Origin: Arthrobacter caoxuetaonis
GTDB taxonomy: Bacteria > Actinomycetota > Actinomycetes > Actinomycetales > Micrococcaceae
Direction of reading: 5' to 3'
NCBI RefSeq assembly: GCF_023921125.1
Contig: NZ_CP099466.1
Span: 372,001 to 436,000, forward strand
Length of the DNA: 64,000 nt
Shown: positions 29,301-36,879 of the stretch, piece by piece
Layout of the letters: every line of letters starts with the position of its first letter
How positions within the stretch are numbered: position 1 is the stretch's first letter
The notes under the pieces: model-generated
What the model saw: the letters and a program-made list of their open reading frames with translations, nothing else
Told to the model about the DNA's origin: nothing
Databases searched by the model: none
Made by a program: the position numbers and the translations under genes

Positions 29301-32300
29301 ACCTTCGCCAACTCGGAGGCCGACATCTTCGAGCCGATCGTCTCGGGTATGTACAAGACCGGTTCGTACGTGCAGAACCCCAGCGCTGACGCCGGCCGTC
29401 TGGACAGCATCGGTACCAACGGTGTGAACCGCATCACCGAATCGCTGATCTCGGAGACGAAGACCTACAAGCGGGACACCGAGGTGCCCCTGCATGTCAG
29501 TGGTTCGTGGAAGGTTGCAGGCTCGACCCTGCTCCCCGAGACGGTTCAGGAGTCGGCAACCAACTACGGCGCCTACGGCGGAACGCGTATCGTGATGCGC
29601 TTCCCGTCCGTGGTGAACGAGACCAAGATCGGCCCCTACGCTGACGCAGCATCGAACGAGGTCACCCTGCTGGGTGCCGCTGCGAAGTTCTGGGTCTCGA
29701 CCGAGGCGTACAACAAGCCGGACAGTGCAGGCAGCGACTACAGCCGGATGCTGAGCACCGGCACCGTGCACAACTCGCGCTTCATCTTCACCTCCTACGT
29801 GTCATCGTTCGCGGAGAAGACCGGGGATGTGCGCATCAAGGTCGGTAACACGATCATGGACCGCAAGGCGTTCGAAGCTGCCGGCTACACGGTGAAGGCA
29901 GTGACTGAGGACGAGCGCATCAAGGGTTGGTCTGAGCGCCAGGTGGTTCGCTGGATCGTGACGCCGCCGGCACCCGACGCCGATACGGCTGCGGGTCGCC
30001 TCGAGTCGGATCAGCGCTTCACGCTGCTGCAGGAGTACAGGCTGGTTGACGGCTTCCGTGATGACGAGGCCGAGGGCGGTAAGTGGACGGCTGAGGACTT
30101 CAAGGTCGACACCTACATCTCGCTCATCTCGGACGATCTGACCCTTCTGCCCGAGGGTGCAAGCAAGGACGACTTCGTCGTGCAGCCGCTTGCGCCCGTC
30201 CGTTACGCGAAGCTCGTGACCGAAACTCTCGTCACCGGCGACATGGACGGTAACGGCAAGGTGGGTAGCTTCCTGGCACAGAACGATGCTTCCTTCGAGG
30301 TTGCAAAGCCCAAGGGTGAGGTGCGCGTCAACACCACGCGTCCGCGTATGGAATACACCAACGGCTCCATCGGTGACCCGTACTTCAACTCGTCGGACAC
30401 GATCGAGTACCTGGTGACCCACGCCAAGAACACCGGCTCGGGCCTGCGGGAGATGGCCATCGACAGCAACCTGCCGGCGCCGGAATCCAATGATCCGAAC
30501 CACCCTGTGACGAAGTACTGGATCGACACTGCAGTGCTGTCTGTGTCCAGCGGTAAGTGGGAGATCCCCGCTGATGTCGTTGCCCACATCCAGAGCAACG
30601 GTAAGACCGTTGACCAGGTGTTCGAGTCCGAGGTGTTCGTCTCACACGTTGACCCTGCAACCGGTTACGCGACCGATGAGTGGGTCTCGCTCGGCAAGCA
30701 GAGCATCTACGAGAACAAGACCATCGCAGTGGACCCGGACCTCGTTCGCGACCTCCGTCAGGTTCGTGTAGTAGTTCGCTCGATCGACGCTGACTACCTG
30801 GTGCCCACCGGTACCCGCCTGGCAGTTGATGCCGACGCGGACAAGGCCGGCAACCAGGACGTGACGGAGACTGACCCCGAGAACAAGGGTGTCACCAGCT
30901 TCGGCGCCGGCGTCACCGACGCTGCGATCAAGATCAACATGCGTGCATCCTCGGATGAGAAGCAGACGATGTTCATCTACGACACCGTTGAGCTGTGGGG
31001 TAACTACGTCGCAGACGCAATGGCGAAACTGGATGATGACCAGAACCGCTCCTACCTCACGCCCGCTCGTCCGGTGGTGAACGTCTTCCACGACGCTCTC
31101 TACTACCGCTACGACGGAGCCAAGCCTGAAGATCAGCGCTGGGGATGGTCGGACAACATGGCCATCAACCCGTCGTCGTCTTCCCACCTGAAGTTCCGCG
31201 GTGAGGTCGTGAACGCCGACGACACCATGTGGAACGAGGAAGAGTCGATCACCTACGCCGAGGACATGCTCATCGACCCCAAGGTGACGTTTGAGCTGCC
31301 TCGCGTGATGACCGTTCGCGGTGAAGACGATTGGGTCTACGTGCCCGCCGACAAGGTGGACGAAACGAACCCGCTGAATGACGCTCACCGTTCCAAGGGC
31401 CCGCTGCAGAAGAACGCCACGGCAAACCGTGAGTCTGATGCATTCAAGTGGACCTGGAAGATCGTGGCCGCAGACGGCACCGTCAAGCAGTCCGAATCGA
31501 ACCTTATTCACAAGCGTATCCACGCCGGTGACTGGGACGGCATGGACCGCAACGTCGTAACCATCTGGTTCGAGGGCCAGGTGCTGCCCGGTGACAAGAT
31601 CGTGATCGACTTCATCGGCCTCATCGACACCTACACCCCGGGTGCAACGAGCGAGGACACCAAGTCGCGCGTCTACACGACCAACAACACCGGCCTCGTG
31701 CAGCCGCTCAACTCGGATTGGAATGCTTCGAACACGCTCGGTTACGAGACTGACCGCAACGACCTCGATGCCAACAACCTGCGGAACGACCGCCTGGTCT
31801 TCACCGACCGAACCCTCTTCGAGTACGAGGTGTACGACAATTTCGGCAAGCGAAAGGTCGCCTACTCTGACCTGAACCGCGCCGGAACCGCACACCCGCG
31901 GATCACGCCTGTTCGTGAAGGCGGGGACTTCAACTACACCCTGACGATCGACAACACGAAGGAGAAGGGCGAGACCCCGTACCCGTTCCCGATCATCTAC
32001 GACGTGCTGCCTTACGACGGCGACCACGCTGTGATGAACGAGAGTGTGGCGCGCAACTCGCACGGTTCGTCGATCCTGAACCTGGACAGCTTCAAGCTGA
32101 CCGCAGAGGGCGGTCTGAACAAGACCTACGGTGCACGTGATTACACGATGTACGTGGGTCCGTTCACCAGGCAGGGCGGCAAGGTCGTTGAGGCTGAGCT
32201 GCTGCCGGCAAGTGTGGTCAGCACCCAGGAGTTCTACGACTCCATGGGTGTGGGCGGAGCTGCCTCGGCCGAGCGTGACAAGCACTTTGTCTCGCTGGCT

Positions 32301-35300
32301 GACTTCAAGGCCGCTGTTGCTGCAGACCCGTCGCTGCTGGGTAAGGCCCAGTCGCTGCTGATGCTGTTCAACAACGCAGGCGAGACTCTGCCCGGTCAGA
32401 GCAAGCTCACCCTGTCGTACGGCATGAGCACTCCGCTGAACGCACCCGCGTTCCTGGAGACCTGGGACACCGACGCCAAGCCTGATGACGTGGCTCAGTG
32501 GAACTCGTTCGCTGCGACCCAGCTCAAGGAGAACTTCAAGCCCCAGGAGTCGAACAACGCCGGCACCTTCGTGACCGAGAAGGCCGACAAGGTCTCGATC
32601 GGCAACTACGTCTGGCACGACGCCAACTTCGACGCCGAGCAGAACGAGGGCGAGATCATCACCGATGTGAACGGCCGCGAACTGCTGAAGCCTGCCAAGG
32701 ACATCGACTTTGACGGCGACATCGACGATGCGGGTATCAACCAGGTCAAGGTCACCCTCCTCAGCCCGAACGGTCGCCACGTCGACTACCTCGGTAACCC
32801 GATCAAGAAGGTCGGCAACCAGTGGCTCGTCGTTGACGATGCAACCGGTGAGGTCTTCGTTGACGAGATTGGCCAGAAGACGGAATCTGACGGCCCGGTG
32901 GTGACCACCACCCGTACCGACATCAACGGCTGGAACGGTTACTACGTGTTCTCCAACATCACCCCCGGTAACTACCGCGTGATGTTCGAGATGCCGAAGG
33001 CGTACGACGGCTACTCGGTGACCACGCAGAAGATGATCTCCGGTGCGGACGTGACCACGTTCCTCCCGAGTAAGGCTGCAGACGTGCAGGTTGCACACGA
33101 TGCTTCTGCACTCGTTGCAGTGACCGACGTACGTACGGTCACACAGGAGACTGCGGACGACACCCGTATGGGCTTCGACCTCGGTGTTGGCCACCTGTTC
33201 GACTTTGGCGGAACTGTGTGGAACGACAAGAACCGTGACGGCCTGATGCAGTCCGACGAGGATCGCCTGGAGAAATACAAGGTCACCCTGAAGAACGCTG
33301 ACGGCACCGTAGTGCTTCATGCGAACGGCAAAGAGATGACTACCTTCTCGGACACCAATGGTCAATACACCTTCCCCGTCCTCGCACGCCCCGGCCAGTT
33401 CTACGTCGAGGTTGTTCACCCCGGTGGCAGCTACGACAAGACACTGCCTGTCACGCCGATTACGCACGCGGAGAACCCGTTCACCCGTGTTGATGACAAT
33501 GACGTGACGCTCCGCGGCACCGGAGACGACGCCGCGGTTCGTACGAACCTGTTCTCCTTCGATCTGAAGAACCTCTACGAGACCAAGTTCGCTGACCGCA
33601 TGGCAGTGAACGCCGGGTTCTACACCTACCGCAACACCGGTGTCATCGGAAACCTCGTGTGGGACGACAAGAACCGCAACGGCATCCAGGAGACCGGCGA
33701 GCCCGGTCTCGAGGGCCAGGAGCTGAAGCTCGAGCAGTACGAGAACGTTGACGGCCAGTGGGTGAAGAATGACGGCTTCGTCATGACCACCACCTCGCAG
33801 GCTGACGGCCTCTACTACTTCCACGAGGTTCCGGCCTTCGCGGGTGACGCTGAGACGGGTACGGCGTACGCCTACCAGGTGATCGTGGACGGTCTGCCGG
33901 CCGGTTACACGTTCGCTCCGTCGCGCGAGGGGGGTGACCGCGAGGTTGATTCCGACTTCTTCCTCAACGGCACCATGAACGCGAAGGGCGGTCTGGACAA
34001 CCTGATCGCGCTGGCTGTTCAGGACGGTCAGTTCCTGCGTGCAGTGGACAACGTGACCATCGACCTCGGTGTGATGGAGCACGCAACCGGCGTTATCGCC
34101 GGTGAAGTGTTCATCGACGGGAAGGCTGATGGTCAGAAGGCTGGCGACGGCCTGGCAGCAGAGCGCTTCACCGCGACTCTGCAGGTCAGCACCAACGGCG
34201 CCGACTGGACCGACGTTGCAGCTCAGACCGGTGTGAACAAGTACCGCTTCGAGGGTCTGCCGATCTACAACGACGCAGCCGGTGCTGCTAACCAGTACCG
34301 CGTGGTTGTGACCGAGGTCCCGCTGTGGCTCGCGATCACCAAGCACAACCAGGGCGCTGACGAAACCGACAGCGACTTCGTTGAGACCGGCCGTAATGGC
34401 ACCTTCACCGCGCTATCGGATGTCTACACGCTGGCCGAGCCCGTCGAGGGTCAGTTCCTGCCCGTGGACACCCGTGAAGCACTGACGCACGATGATGTTG
34501 ACCTGGGTCTCGTTGAGCCCGGGGTCGTCATCGGCGGCAAGATGTGGGACGACGCGAATGCCAATGGCCTGCGTGAGGAAGGCGAGAAAGTTCTCGCCGG
34601 CCAGACCGTGGTCCTGTGGGAGCTCGTGGATGGCGCGTGGGTCAAGGCCGGTGACTCGAAGGGCGTCACCGACGTGACCGACGAGAACGGCGACTACCGC
34701 TTCGTGGTTGAGCCAATGCACTTCGACGAGAGCCACCCTGAGTTCATGCAGGCACGCGAATACCGTGTGACCGCCGAACGCCTGGGCAACCAGCTGTGGT
34801 CGCCGCTGAACGTGGGCGGGGACAAGCTCATCGACAGCGACATGATCACGGAAGCTGCAGAGTTCGGTTTCCAGCTGACCGGCGTGACGAACGTTTTCTC
34901 GATCATCGATCACGAGAACGGGGTCTCGGTTCCGACCACGATGCGCGACGATGTTCAGATGGATATCGGTGTCACCACCTATCCAGACTCGGTCACCATC
35001 GGCGGCGTCGCGTGGGTGGATGCCAACGAGGACGGCACGTACAACGGCAACGAAGACCGCATGGCTGACCGCGAGGTCACCCTCTGGGAGAAGGTCGGCG
35101 GCAAGTGGGTTATCGCCGAGGACGTAAACGGCGACTCGGTCAAGGTCACCGATGAGCTCGGCTACTACGGGTTCGAGGTGAGCCCGACTCACTACGACGA
35201 GGATCACGCCGGCTTCATGAAGCCGCGCGAGTACCGCACCACGATGGTGATGCCTGACGGCTACCGCCTCAGCACCGCTGACAGCGTTACCACCCTGCAG

Positions 35301-35633
35301 TTCGACAACGAGGCGACGACCCTGGAGGCCTTCATCACGGAGGTCGCCGAGGACGGCAACATCGTGGTCACCTCGCTCACCGACGATCTGGATCTGGACT
35401 TCCCGTTCGTGCTGGTTCCGGTCGAGGGTGGACTGGCGCTCACCGACGATCTGGATCTGGACTTCCCGTTCGTGCTGGTTCCGGTCGAGGGTGGACTGGC
35501 GTTCACCGGGGCTAAGGGCTTCGGCCTGCTCCTCCTCGGCGCACTGGGTGCCGGTGTCCTGGGCATCCTGCTCCTAGCTGCAGCCCGTCGCCGCAAGAAG
35601 GAAGAGGAAGAGATGCAGGAGGAGCGAGTATGA
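20352..35633 (+). CDS. giant LAxTG-anchored surface protein with SdrD_B-like repeats
   Basis: The 15.3-kb gene encodes about 5,093 aa. A signal peptide (KLTRLLTGIMAGLLAITIAA, likely cleaved near DLAAA-DTG) leads into roughly 4,000 residues of Thr/Asp/Asn-rich beta-type sequence that I cannot divide with certainty. Six SdrD_B-like modules follow, starting near residues 4080 (IGNYVWHDANFD), 4285 (VWNDKNRDG), 4430 (IGNLVWDDKNRNG), 4580 (GEVFIDGKADG), 4724 (MWDDANANG) and 4880 (VAWVDANEDG), several with Asp-rich calcium-type loops. It ends with LAFTG, a hydrophobic helix and RRRKK, a class E-type sortase signal. The GTG at 20352 follows GGGAAGG by 6 nt. The only cysteines I noticed are RSCGYYSC near residue 1000. 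An adhesin or surface-layer role is inferred. No sortase is in the window. It is coupled to the next gene by ATGA. Confidence 0.88.
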   Translation: MKLTRLLTGIMAGLLAITIAATDVVTTSDLAAADTGESPSITLNGTVVEGAPGYLTSKSIIMTSAQEARLNYRLVPSYSTGATSKVTVTLFMPSLEQDGNGGWKIVDRDAAPTAMGLQGRVSAGGGWATPNGTVSQGGKIVLEYIGDLEAGVNPAFDLFLSTYNDGTDGPFGGVPEGTAFDVHGYVTYEQYNGEGEGWETLGRDDVDSHVQVIATDLQWEPQFTAFTANGGSTSVPMWDRFQYFDYIYKLQNTSTNPASNIEAYSVNFDIDTTDNINGIIPADINRWSYNPGGEPTFNDDADYTEGQFIGVPGKGGVLIYDITDIYSPTWDGATGLGDPLPYIYTGAGMITLDRQNGENRQQVKPGTERIYMVSLPMSRQGFPNIPTNFYVDAITNIVLGESTNWTKTKTAVREVLNPSYGFDFTHKPEKAEAVYGTDTYTELAGFKNTSNAPVWNPSIEYTSVENFDVNEVVYLFDEADAERFENATLRYQYSYENDRKELVNITRELKVNAVVDPENPGKMKAVFDVSELQGKNWDKKFYFEDFAGRINPGQSVPFAIQVHGTAMEVKTMTFPAVTTYLEKYANNEDYTQETTYAEVPHTVKRDASFRVILPTEVIPSTGVTINGNGSTNSTYPQTVAWDKEATLGFNFGTNNNEAETSETTITVNTTTLEAIKDAKLVIKPELFSSAEDVRIKIVTLDGTEIPVDLAGKDLTQAIEVALPEGFAKIVVETGEFHTNGAQNFIDVVGKVSAGLKTSHTVSVKTETHQPAPFNKSSTSTSTGHIRIQLPADLNPSTSIVGIYGDRRTNDPTYIPYEVPVSAEYRLSTGGVNAPEFTYTITEAEPSKMPAEPTDSSGILIDNKLKLSEEFLAAGTDIAITFVDDEGNEQKFTTPEVDYKDITLDNIAKIVISGKNLNIGAAIPVVTIDYDSELDMGASQRLLAKFEGTPQDPYVANKTVSATHRIEVAETRTTVEIEGVNQVTQSAGAGSTYDQWVDRQRSCGYYSCTMTDYTLDQGYKTLGGFATSMYRPGGDNNNNDQTTVIDVNLPHEQFDTYYVKIREDLKPYIQDVQIFRMVDGEEQLWKTVPASDWVENTTEGAKYWRINTAHQGVDGAALFETKASTDEANHPYYKAPFADNVVPDQPVSRVSVSLKFERKDLASVPELSGTTSRVIEYMGRFFETSEEGKKATTAKVEDTIGKKYPIKRGHIPTPVYSLVHYPFAQAETGAQDAVSLQRKVVTMGTEGNYLASVWNVANQYYGGYHWPHGADINVPVHTESDEWMMSYYNQGLATFHDKLAYKFTYPATPDKDADFNLDPTHITFENTSTLKYLTGLTINTAGDTKVNIELDEPERAEFIAHGSFVVKYNSEKPVGFHKVSAGLYEVSLGEGVYPTNFEAVFEEIDGFGDNTAELQGVQKDTLGANLNEIDVRVGGIVNGNKDLTGKTELFREPNDSERKLVSTSTGVLAGYTPKLGAAMDLEFDKLSLYDYGTDGITPNTSTLYAGMTNNSEADITAFTMDVNLDSAYRAQEIRIPVAVFKGGDWEAKKVTISQPGGDVVLDLGEFKLEGTDYVLDVDALFDADILEATTLKVDAGGESTLDVRRITKVSVDFAAAKPGVRMWGSLAQELETEKVLPKRMIDGDYITITGDWVDEAIDGWTGERKEWDSKPAGRGDGERVTAGTHRTGSFSVHGTDFVTPQGLWANAANSGNAGSHPDLSKGSISNAPTVHHRTVDMQFRGAQLNEDFTLAKGGFPYDADTKEQVATTDMVVQDTAKVLYEIRNSAAVDAENRNAMFDPSAHFTAPQGMKITGIEVVTKDSAQGLHDAIAALGRTSYDLKDSNFTFLDTNDQEKSRSVQFNLTLPKQESVWVFVEYEAINDYSDDLAATQNKSVTIRAYATPGIQHHLENFNHSAVSGNGVSESSGSEADYNQDGFGEDSAGLAATYTYANPTTIDIETNFDAESLSGTPMTITVDKMSNQLRHHNTHMVVDVTFDTRARGFELTELPKPTHADGFPAPKLTVLVGGEYVEFDADKHELRDINSIRVDYGIVPGYVGDGEDRKDFTVPSFEIVGTGWWQNYGGESTKSSTITSSVEIDLTHHDGATDGNPAVALYEAAETDSVVIWKGLPQVEFNLQSFDTKPEAGTPYDNTKVGKVNYLAGDDVFLKLTARNENTPASTNTGLGKAPVNDPVIYDKVPEYIVNSLDKFVTDGELDVAAAVAAGKLVIKHYDIDGNEIADYDLPSVTVKSISGKDVGGNQKFTDIPLAGGVQVDRSGKISATEPTDQGANPAADVKFQLFTYEFARDLGRGERIEVMYDAKIREEKLPYATYEDGRPVFAPFLGWYGNEDPISQSAHTYDMDMAALLHDAGFSGTRSFEQTPAEFLAQSSSWVSGDSRERRVQDGRSDTHDTYYDASANSQVADRVYLREESGNKLYEGIGSGEQSDISAYLQPARVNDGVVTHDERILWSHDNLQLKRAWLYGASELLPKVQRTTASGVSDANFIEHDGDLRAPVSVTEYTADNYSYAVELDEIVTARLHAANLGDRAIESGIEYTEILPIGFNPFDEDGNLIGITAFDGFGNTIAHTYDVLQTPEDDKGYRAPRQNQEAGTFKKLDADGTTIENEVPYVLRIKVAGALNGMFNAAATTEKAKYQYVDVKVRVDEQALVLNGSQRYWFDQLTVSTIAAEEYLALYSKEYGALHKDPNVYNPNTWPNDGIKPGIDLADLSWYHWGTSGYTSYSSFEPHGMYIRGLNAQATATVTDQKPALVTGDQMVMRKPALRVWNDISKDSYLTGYHSTVQDFTTDLHEKLTIHATVENQQIETQKDYHGTSGNRLGELTHQPQTKGGARGSWFEPTVTVSMPFGIVPILEDGTIARYTGKVENQQHVAFTAHISDVAYNSTTPAVDVAEHLNLRVERVKSEQGERFVLHFTAKDTPEAQQILHTIKYGQSLTVSPRATVIDMPPYGTDESLSDETKFQEIMTFANSEADIFEPIVSGMYKTGSYVQNPSADAGRLDSIGTNGVNRITESLISETKTYKRDTEVPLHVSGSWKVAGSTLLPETVQESATNYGAYGGTRIVMRFPSVVNETKIGPYADAASNEVTLLGAAAKFWVSTEAYNKPDSAGSDYSRMLSTGTVHNSRFIFTSYVSSFAEKTGDVRIKVGNTIMDRKAFEAAGYTVKAVTEDERIKGWSERQVVRWIVTPPAPDADTAAGRLESDQRFTLLQEYRLVDGFRDDEAEGGKWTAEDFKVDTYISLISDDLTLLPEGASKDDFVVQPLAPVRYAKLVTETLVTGDMDGNGKVGSFLAQNDASFEVAKPKGEVRVNTTRPRMEYTNGSIGDPYFNSSDTIEYLVTHAKNTGSGLREMAIDSNLPAPESNDPNHPVTKYWIDTAVLSVSSGKWEIPADVVAHIQSNGKTVDQVFESEVFVSHVDPATGYATDEWVSLGKQSIYENKTIAVDPDLVRDLRQVRVVVRSIDADYLVPTGTRLAVDADADKAGNQDVTETDPENKGVTSFGAGVTDAAIKINMRASSDEKQTMFIYDTVELWGNYVADAMAKLDDDQNRSYLTPARPVVNVFHDALYYRYDGAKPEDQRWGWSDNMAINPSSSSHLKFRGEVVNADDTMWNEEESITYAEDMLIDPKVTFELPRVMTVRGEDDWVYVPADKVDETNPLNDAHRSKGPLQKNATANRESDAFKWTWKIVAADGTVKQSESNLIHKRIHAGDWDGMDRNVVTIWFEGQVLPGDKIVIDFIGLIDTYTPGATSEDTKSRVYTTNNTGLVQPLNSDWNASNTLGYETDRNDLDANNLRNDRLVFTDRTLFEYEVYDNFGKRKVAYSDLNRAGTAHPRITPVREGGDFNYTLTIDNTKEKGETPYPFPIIYDVLPYDGDHAVMNESVARNSHGSSILNLDSFKLTAEGGLNKTYGARDYTMYVGPFTRQGGKVVEAELLPASVVSTQEFYDSMGVGGAASAERDKHFVSLADFKAAVAADPSLLGKAQSLLMLFNNAGETLPGQSKLTLSYGMSTPLNAPAFLETWDTDAKPDDVAQWNSFAATQLKENFKPQESNNAGTFVTEKADKVSIGNYVWHDANFDAEQNEGEIITDVNGRELLKPAKDIDFDGDIDDAGINQVKVTLLSPNGRHVDYLGNPIKKVGNQWLVVDDATGEVFVDEIGQKTESDGPVVTTTRTDINGWNGYYVFSNITPGNYRVMFEMPKAYDGYSVTTQKMISGADVTTFLPSKAADVQVAHDASALVAVTDVRTVTQETADDTRMGFDLGVGHLFDFGGTVWNDKNRDGLMQSDEDRLEKYKVTLKNADGTVVLHANGKEMTTFSDTNGQYTFPVLARPGQFYVEVVHPGGSYDKTLPVTPITHAENPFTRVDDNDVTLRGTGDDAAVRTNLFSFDLKNLYETKFADRMAVNAGFYTYRNTGVIGNLVWDDKNRNGIQETGEPGLEGQELKLEQYENVDGQWVKNDGFVMTTTSQADGLYYFHEVPAFAGDAETGTAYAYQVIVDGLPAGYTFAPSREGGDREVDSDFFLNGTMNAKGGLDNLIALAVQDGQFLRAVDNVTIDLGVMEHATGVIAGEVFIDGKADGQKAGDGLAAERFTATLQVSTNGADWTDVAAQTGVNKYRFEGLPIYNDAAGAANQYRVVVTEVPLWLAITKHNQGADETDSDFVETGRNGTFTALSDVYTLAEPVEGQFLPVDTREALTHDDVDLGLVEPGVVIGGKMWDDANANGLREEGEKVLAGQTVVLWELVDGAWVKAGDSKGVTDVTDENGDYRFVVEPMHFDESHPEFMQAREYRVTAERLGNQLWSPLNVGGDKLIDSDMITEAAEFGFQLTGVTNVFSIIDHENGVSVPTTMRDDVQMDIGVTTYPDSVTIGGVAWVDANEDGTYNGNEDRMADREVTLWEKVGGKWVIAEDVNGDSVKVTDELGYYGFEVSPTHYDEDHAGFMKPREYRTTMVMPDGYRLSTADSVTTLQFDNEATTLEAFITEVAEDGNIVVTSLTDDLDLDFPFVLVPVEGGLALTDDLDLDFPFVLVPVEGGLAFTGAKGFGLLLLGALGAGVLGILLLAAARRRKKEEEEMQEERV
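35375..35500 (+). repeat. perfect 63-bp tandem duplication before the sorting signal
   Basis: Two adjacent 63-bp units appear identical base for base and keep the frame, each encoding 21 residues (LTDDLDLDFPFVLVPVEGG plus LA). The unit ends in LA and the second copy runs straight into FTG, so the duplication lengthens the stalk just above the cell-wall anchor. Confidence 0.9.
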
Positions 35634-36076
35634 AGACTGCGCACGAAGAAACCACGCCGGTAGCCGCCGCTGAGGCCGAGGGTGAAACCCCCTCGGCCCG
35701 GCGGGGCCGCCGGGCCCGCCGGTCTCATGCTTCCTCCCGCGTCTGGGTCCGCGGGTCCCTCATCGGGATGCTGGCCCTGGTCGTTGGTGGGGCGGTCTGG
35801 GCCGGCCTCGGCGCCGGGGACGGCACTCGCACCTACGAGATCGCGGGCGAGGACTACACCTCGAACGTGGAGATCAAGGAGGAAGCCGGAGGGGTCTACA
35901 TGTACCTGCCGGTGAACACTGACATCGAAGTGGTCGAGGTGGTTACCGCCGACCCCGACGCCACACAGCAGCTGCAGGAGCAGCTGCAAAACCTCGATAC
36001 ATTCGTTCCAGGTGAGCACATCCTGGAACTCCCGGATACGTCCATCCATGTGATTATCGACGGTATCGAGCGGTAG
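35630..36076 (+). CDS. single-pass membrane protein coupled to the giant surface protein
   Basis: The 148-aa product starts at an ATG overlapping the stop of the giant gene (ATGA) and preceded by GGAGGAGC. A cytoplasmic head rich in Glu then Arg (ARRGRRARRSHASSR) precedes one transmembrane helix (GSLIGMLALVVGGAVWAGLG, about residues 43-62). A ~85-residue extracytoplasmic domain (RTYEIAGEDYTSNVEIKEEAGGVYMYLPV...) ends in PDTSIHVIIDGIER. I do not recognise the family. Tight coupling suggests it assists export, anchoring or assembly of the giant protein, or forms a complex with it. Confidence 0.75.
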   Translation: MKTAHEETTPVAAAEAEGETPSARRGRRARRSHASSRVWVRGSLIGMLALVVGGAVWAGLGAGDGTRTYEIAGEDYTSNVEIKEEAGGVYMYLPVNTDIEVVEVVTADPDATQQLQEQLQNLDTFVPGEHILELPDTSIHVIIDGIER

Positions 36077-36103
36077 CTTGAAAAGAAGAACCCCCGCCGG
36101 ATA

Positions 36104-36362
36104 GTGAACTGCTCCCCGAAAGTTGGACTGAGAAATCAGTTCACACTCGGGGAGCAGTTCTACGCATGGCAGAAGTTCGTTATCGGAGGAACAGCGTGAG
36201 GCAGCGGTAGCCCGACTCGGACCCCCAACCCAGCTCAAACAGGTACAACAATGAACGCATCTCGACAAAGCTCAAGGGCCTGAGCCCGGTGCAATACCGT
36301 GCCCAGGCCCTCGCGGCTTAGGATCTTATTTGGCCAGTCCAGCTTTCGGGGGAGCAGTTCAC
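36104..36362 (+). mobile_element. internally deleted IS3-family element
   Basis: Terminal inverted repeats are readable: GTGAACTGCTCCCCGAAAG at the left, and at the right the complement of GTGAACTGCTCCCCCGAAAG. Only the last 25 codons of an IS3-type transposase remain (36244-36321: YNNERISTKLKGLSPVQYRA...), the rve-domain C-terminus. An extra inverted copy of the end sequence lies at about 36140-36160. No clear target duplication is seen. The element is non-autonomous and sits at the right edge of the island. Confidence 0.8.
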
Positions 36363-36393
36363 ACTCAGTGAGTGCGGGCCTGGTCCTCTTAAG

Positions 36394-36508
36394 TTCTGCC
36401 CTGTCTAGGACTCAGCGGGCGCTTCCTCGCCGGCAGCCCAGACGATCGGCTCTCCGGACTCCCAGATGGGGTCGCTGAAGGTCCATACGCCGTCCTGCTC
36501 GGAGTAGG
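36394..36508. repeat. right copy of island-flanking direct repeat
   Basis: Same orientation as 15001-15116, about 87% identical, and here part of an intact gene (its last 34 codons and the bases beyond the stop). It starts about 30 bp right of the IS remnant. Confidence 0.85.
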
Positions 36509-36875
36509 CCTGGATCGCGGAGATGCAGACTCCTTCGGAGTGCTCGGCTACCACGTGGATGGCGTCTGTGCCCTCGTCAGGCAGCGTGATGTCGGAGAAA
36601 ACAGCGACGGCGCGGTTCTGGTCCTTCTGCTCCTCCAGGACGGTATAGAGGTCATCGATCATGGCCTCTGCATCCAGGTCTTCATCGCTCTCCTCGGGAG
36701 AGACGGCCACCATGCGGAGTTCGCCGTCGTTCTGCACCACCAGTGCGGCGGGCAGGAAGGCGCCCTGCGCTTCGAGCTGTTCCTGTGTGACACCGAGGGC
36801 GGTGCCCAGCAGGGAGTTCAGGTCATCCTGTACCTGGGCGGACGGTTCTCCGCCAGCCAGTTCTACGTCAGCCAT
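36405..36875 (-). CDS. conserved hypothetical protein, site of island insertion
   Basis: The 156-aa acidic protein has no signal peptide or transmembrane helix and is not assigned to a family by me. Readable segments are QDDLNSLLGTALGVTQEQLE, LPAALVVQNDGELRMVAVSPEE and a C-terminal SEQDGVWTFSDPIWESGEPIVW. It lies 4 nt after phosphomannomutase on the same strand, with its RBS (AGGAAA) inside the end of that gene, so the two form an operon. Its 3' end is duplicated at the far side of the island, implying that the element inserted at or beside its stop codon. Confidence 0.75.
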   Translation of the reverse strand: MADVELAGGEPSAQVQDDLNSLLGTALGVTQEQLEAQGAFLPAALVVQNDGELRMVAVSPEESDEDLDAEAMIDDLYTVLEEQKDQNRAVAVFSDITLPDEGTDAIHVVAEHSEGVCISAIQAYSEQDGVWTFSDPIWESGEPIVWAAGEEAPAES

Positions 36876-36879
36876 GAGC

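Noticed and set aside
30642..34346. A 1,234-codon open frame on the minus strand inside the giant gene, and similar ones at 20463-22703, 22887-24479, 24507-26087 and 27849-29771
   Set aside because: They are antisense shadows produced by the strong codon bias of the giant gene (few TTA, CTA and TCA codons). Their products are rich in Val, Arg, His and Leu with no family motif, and I saw no convincing RBS.
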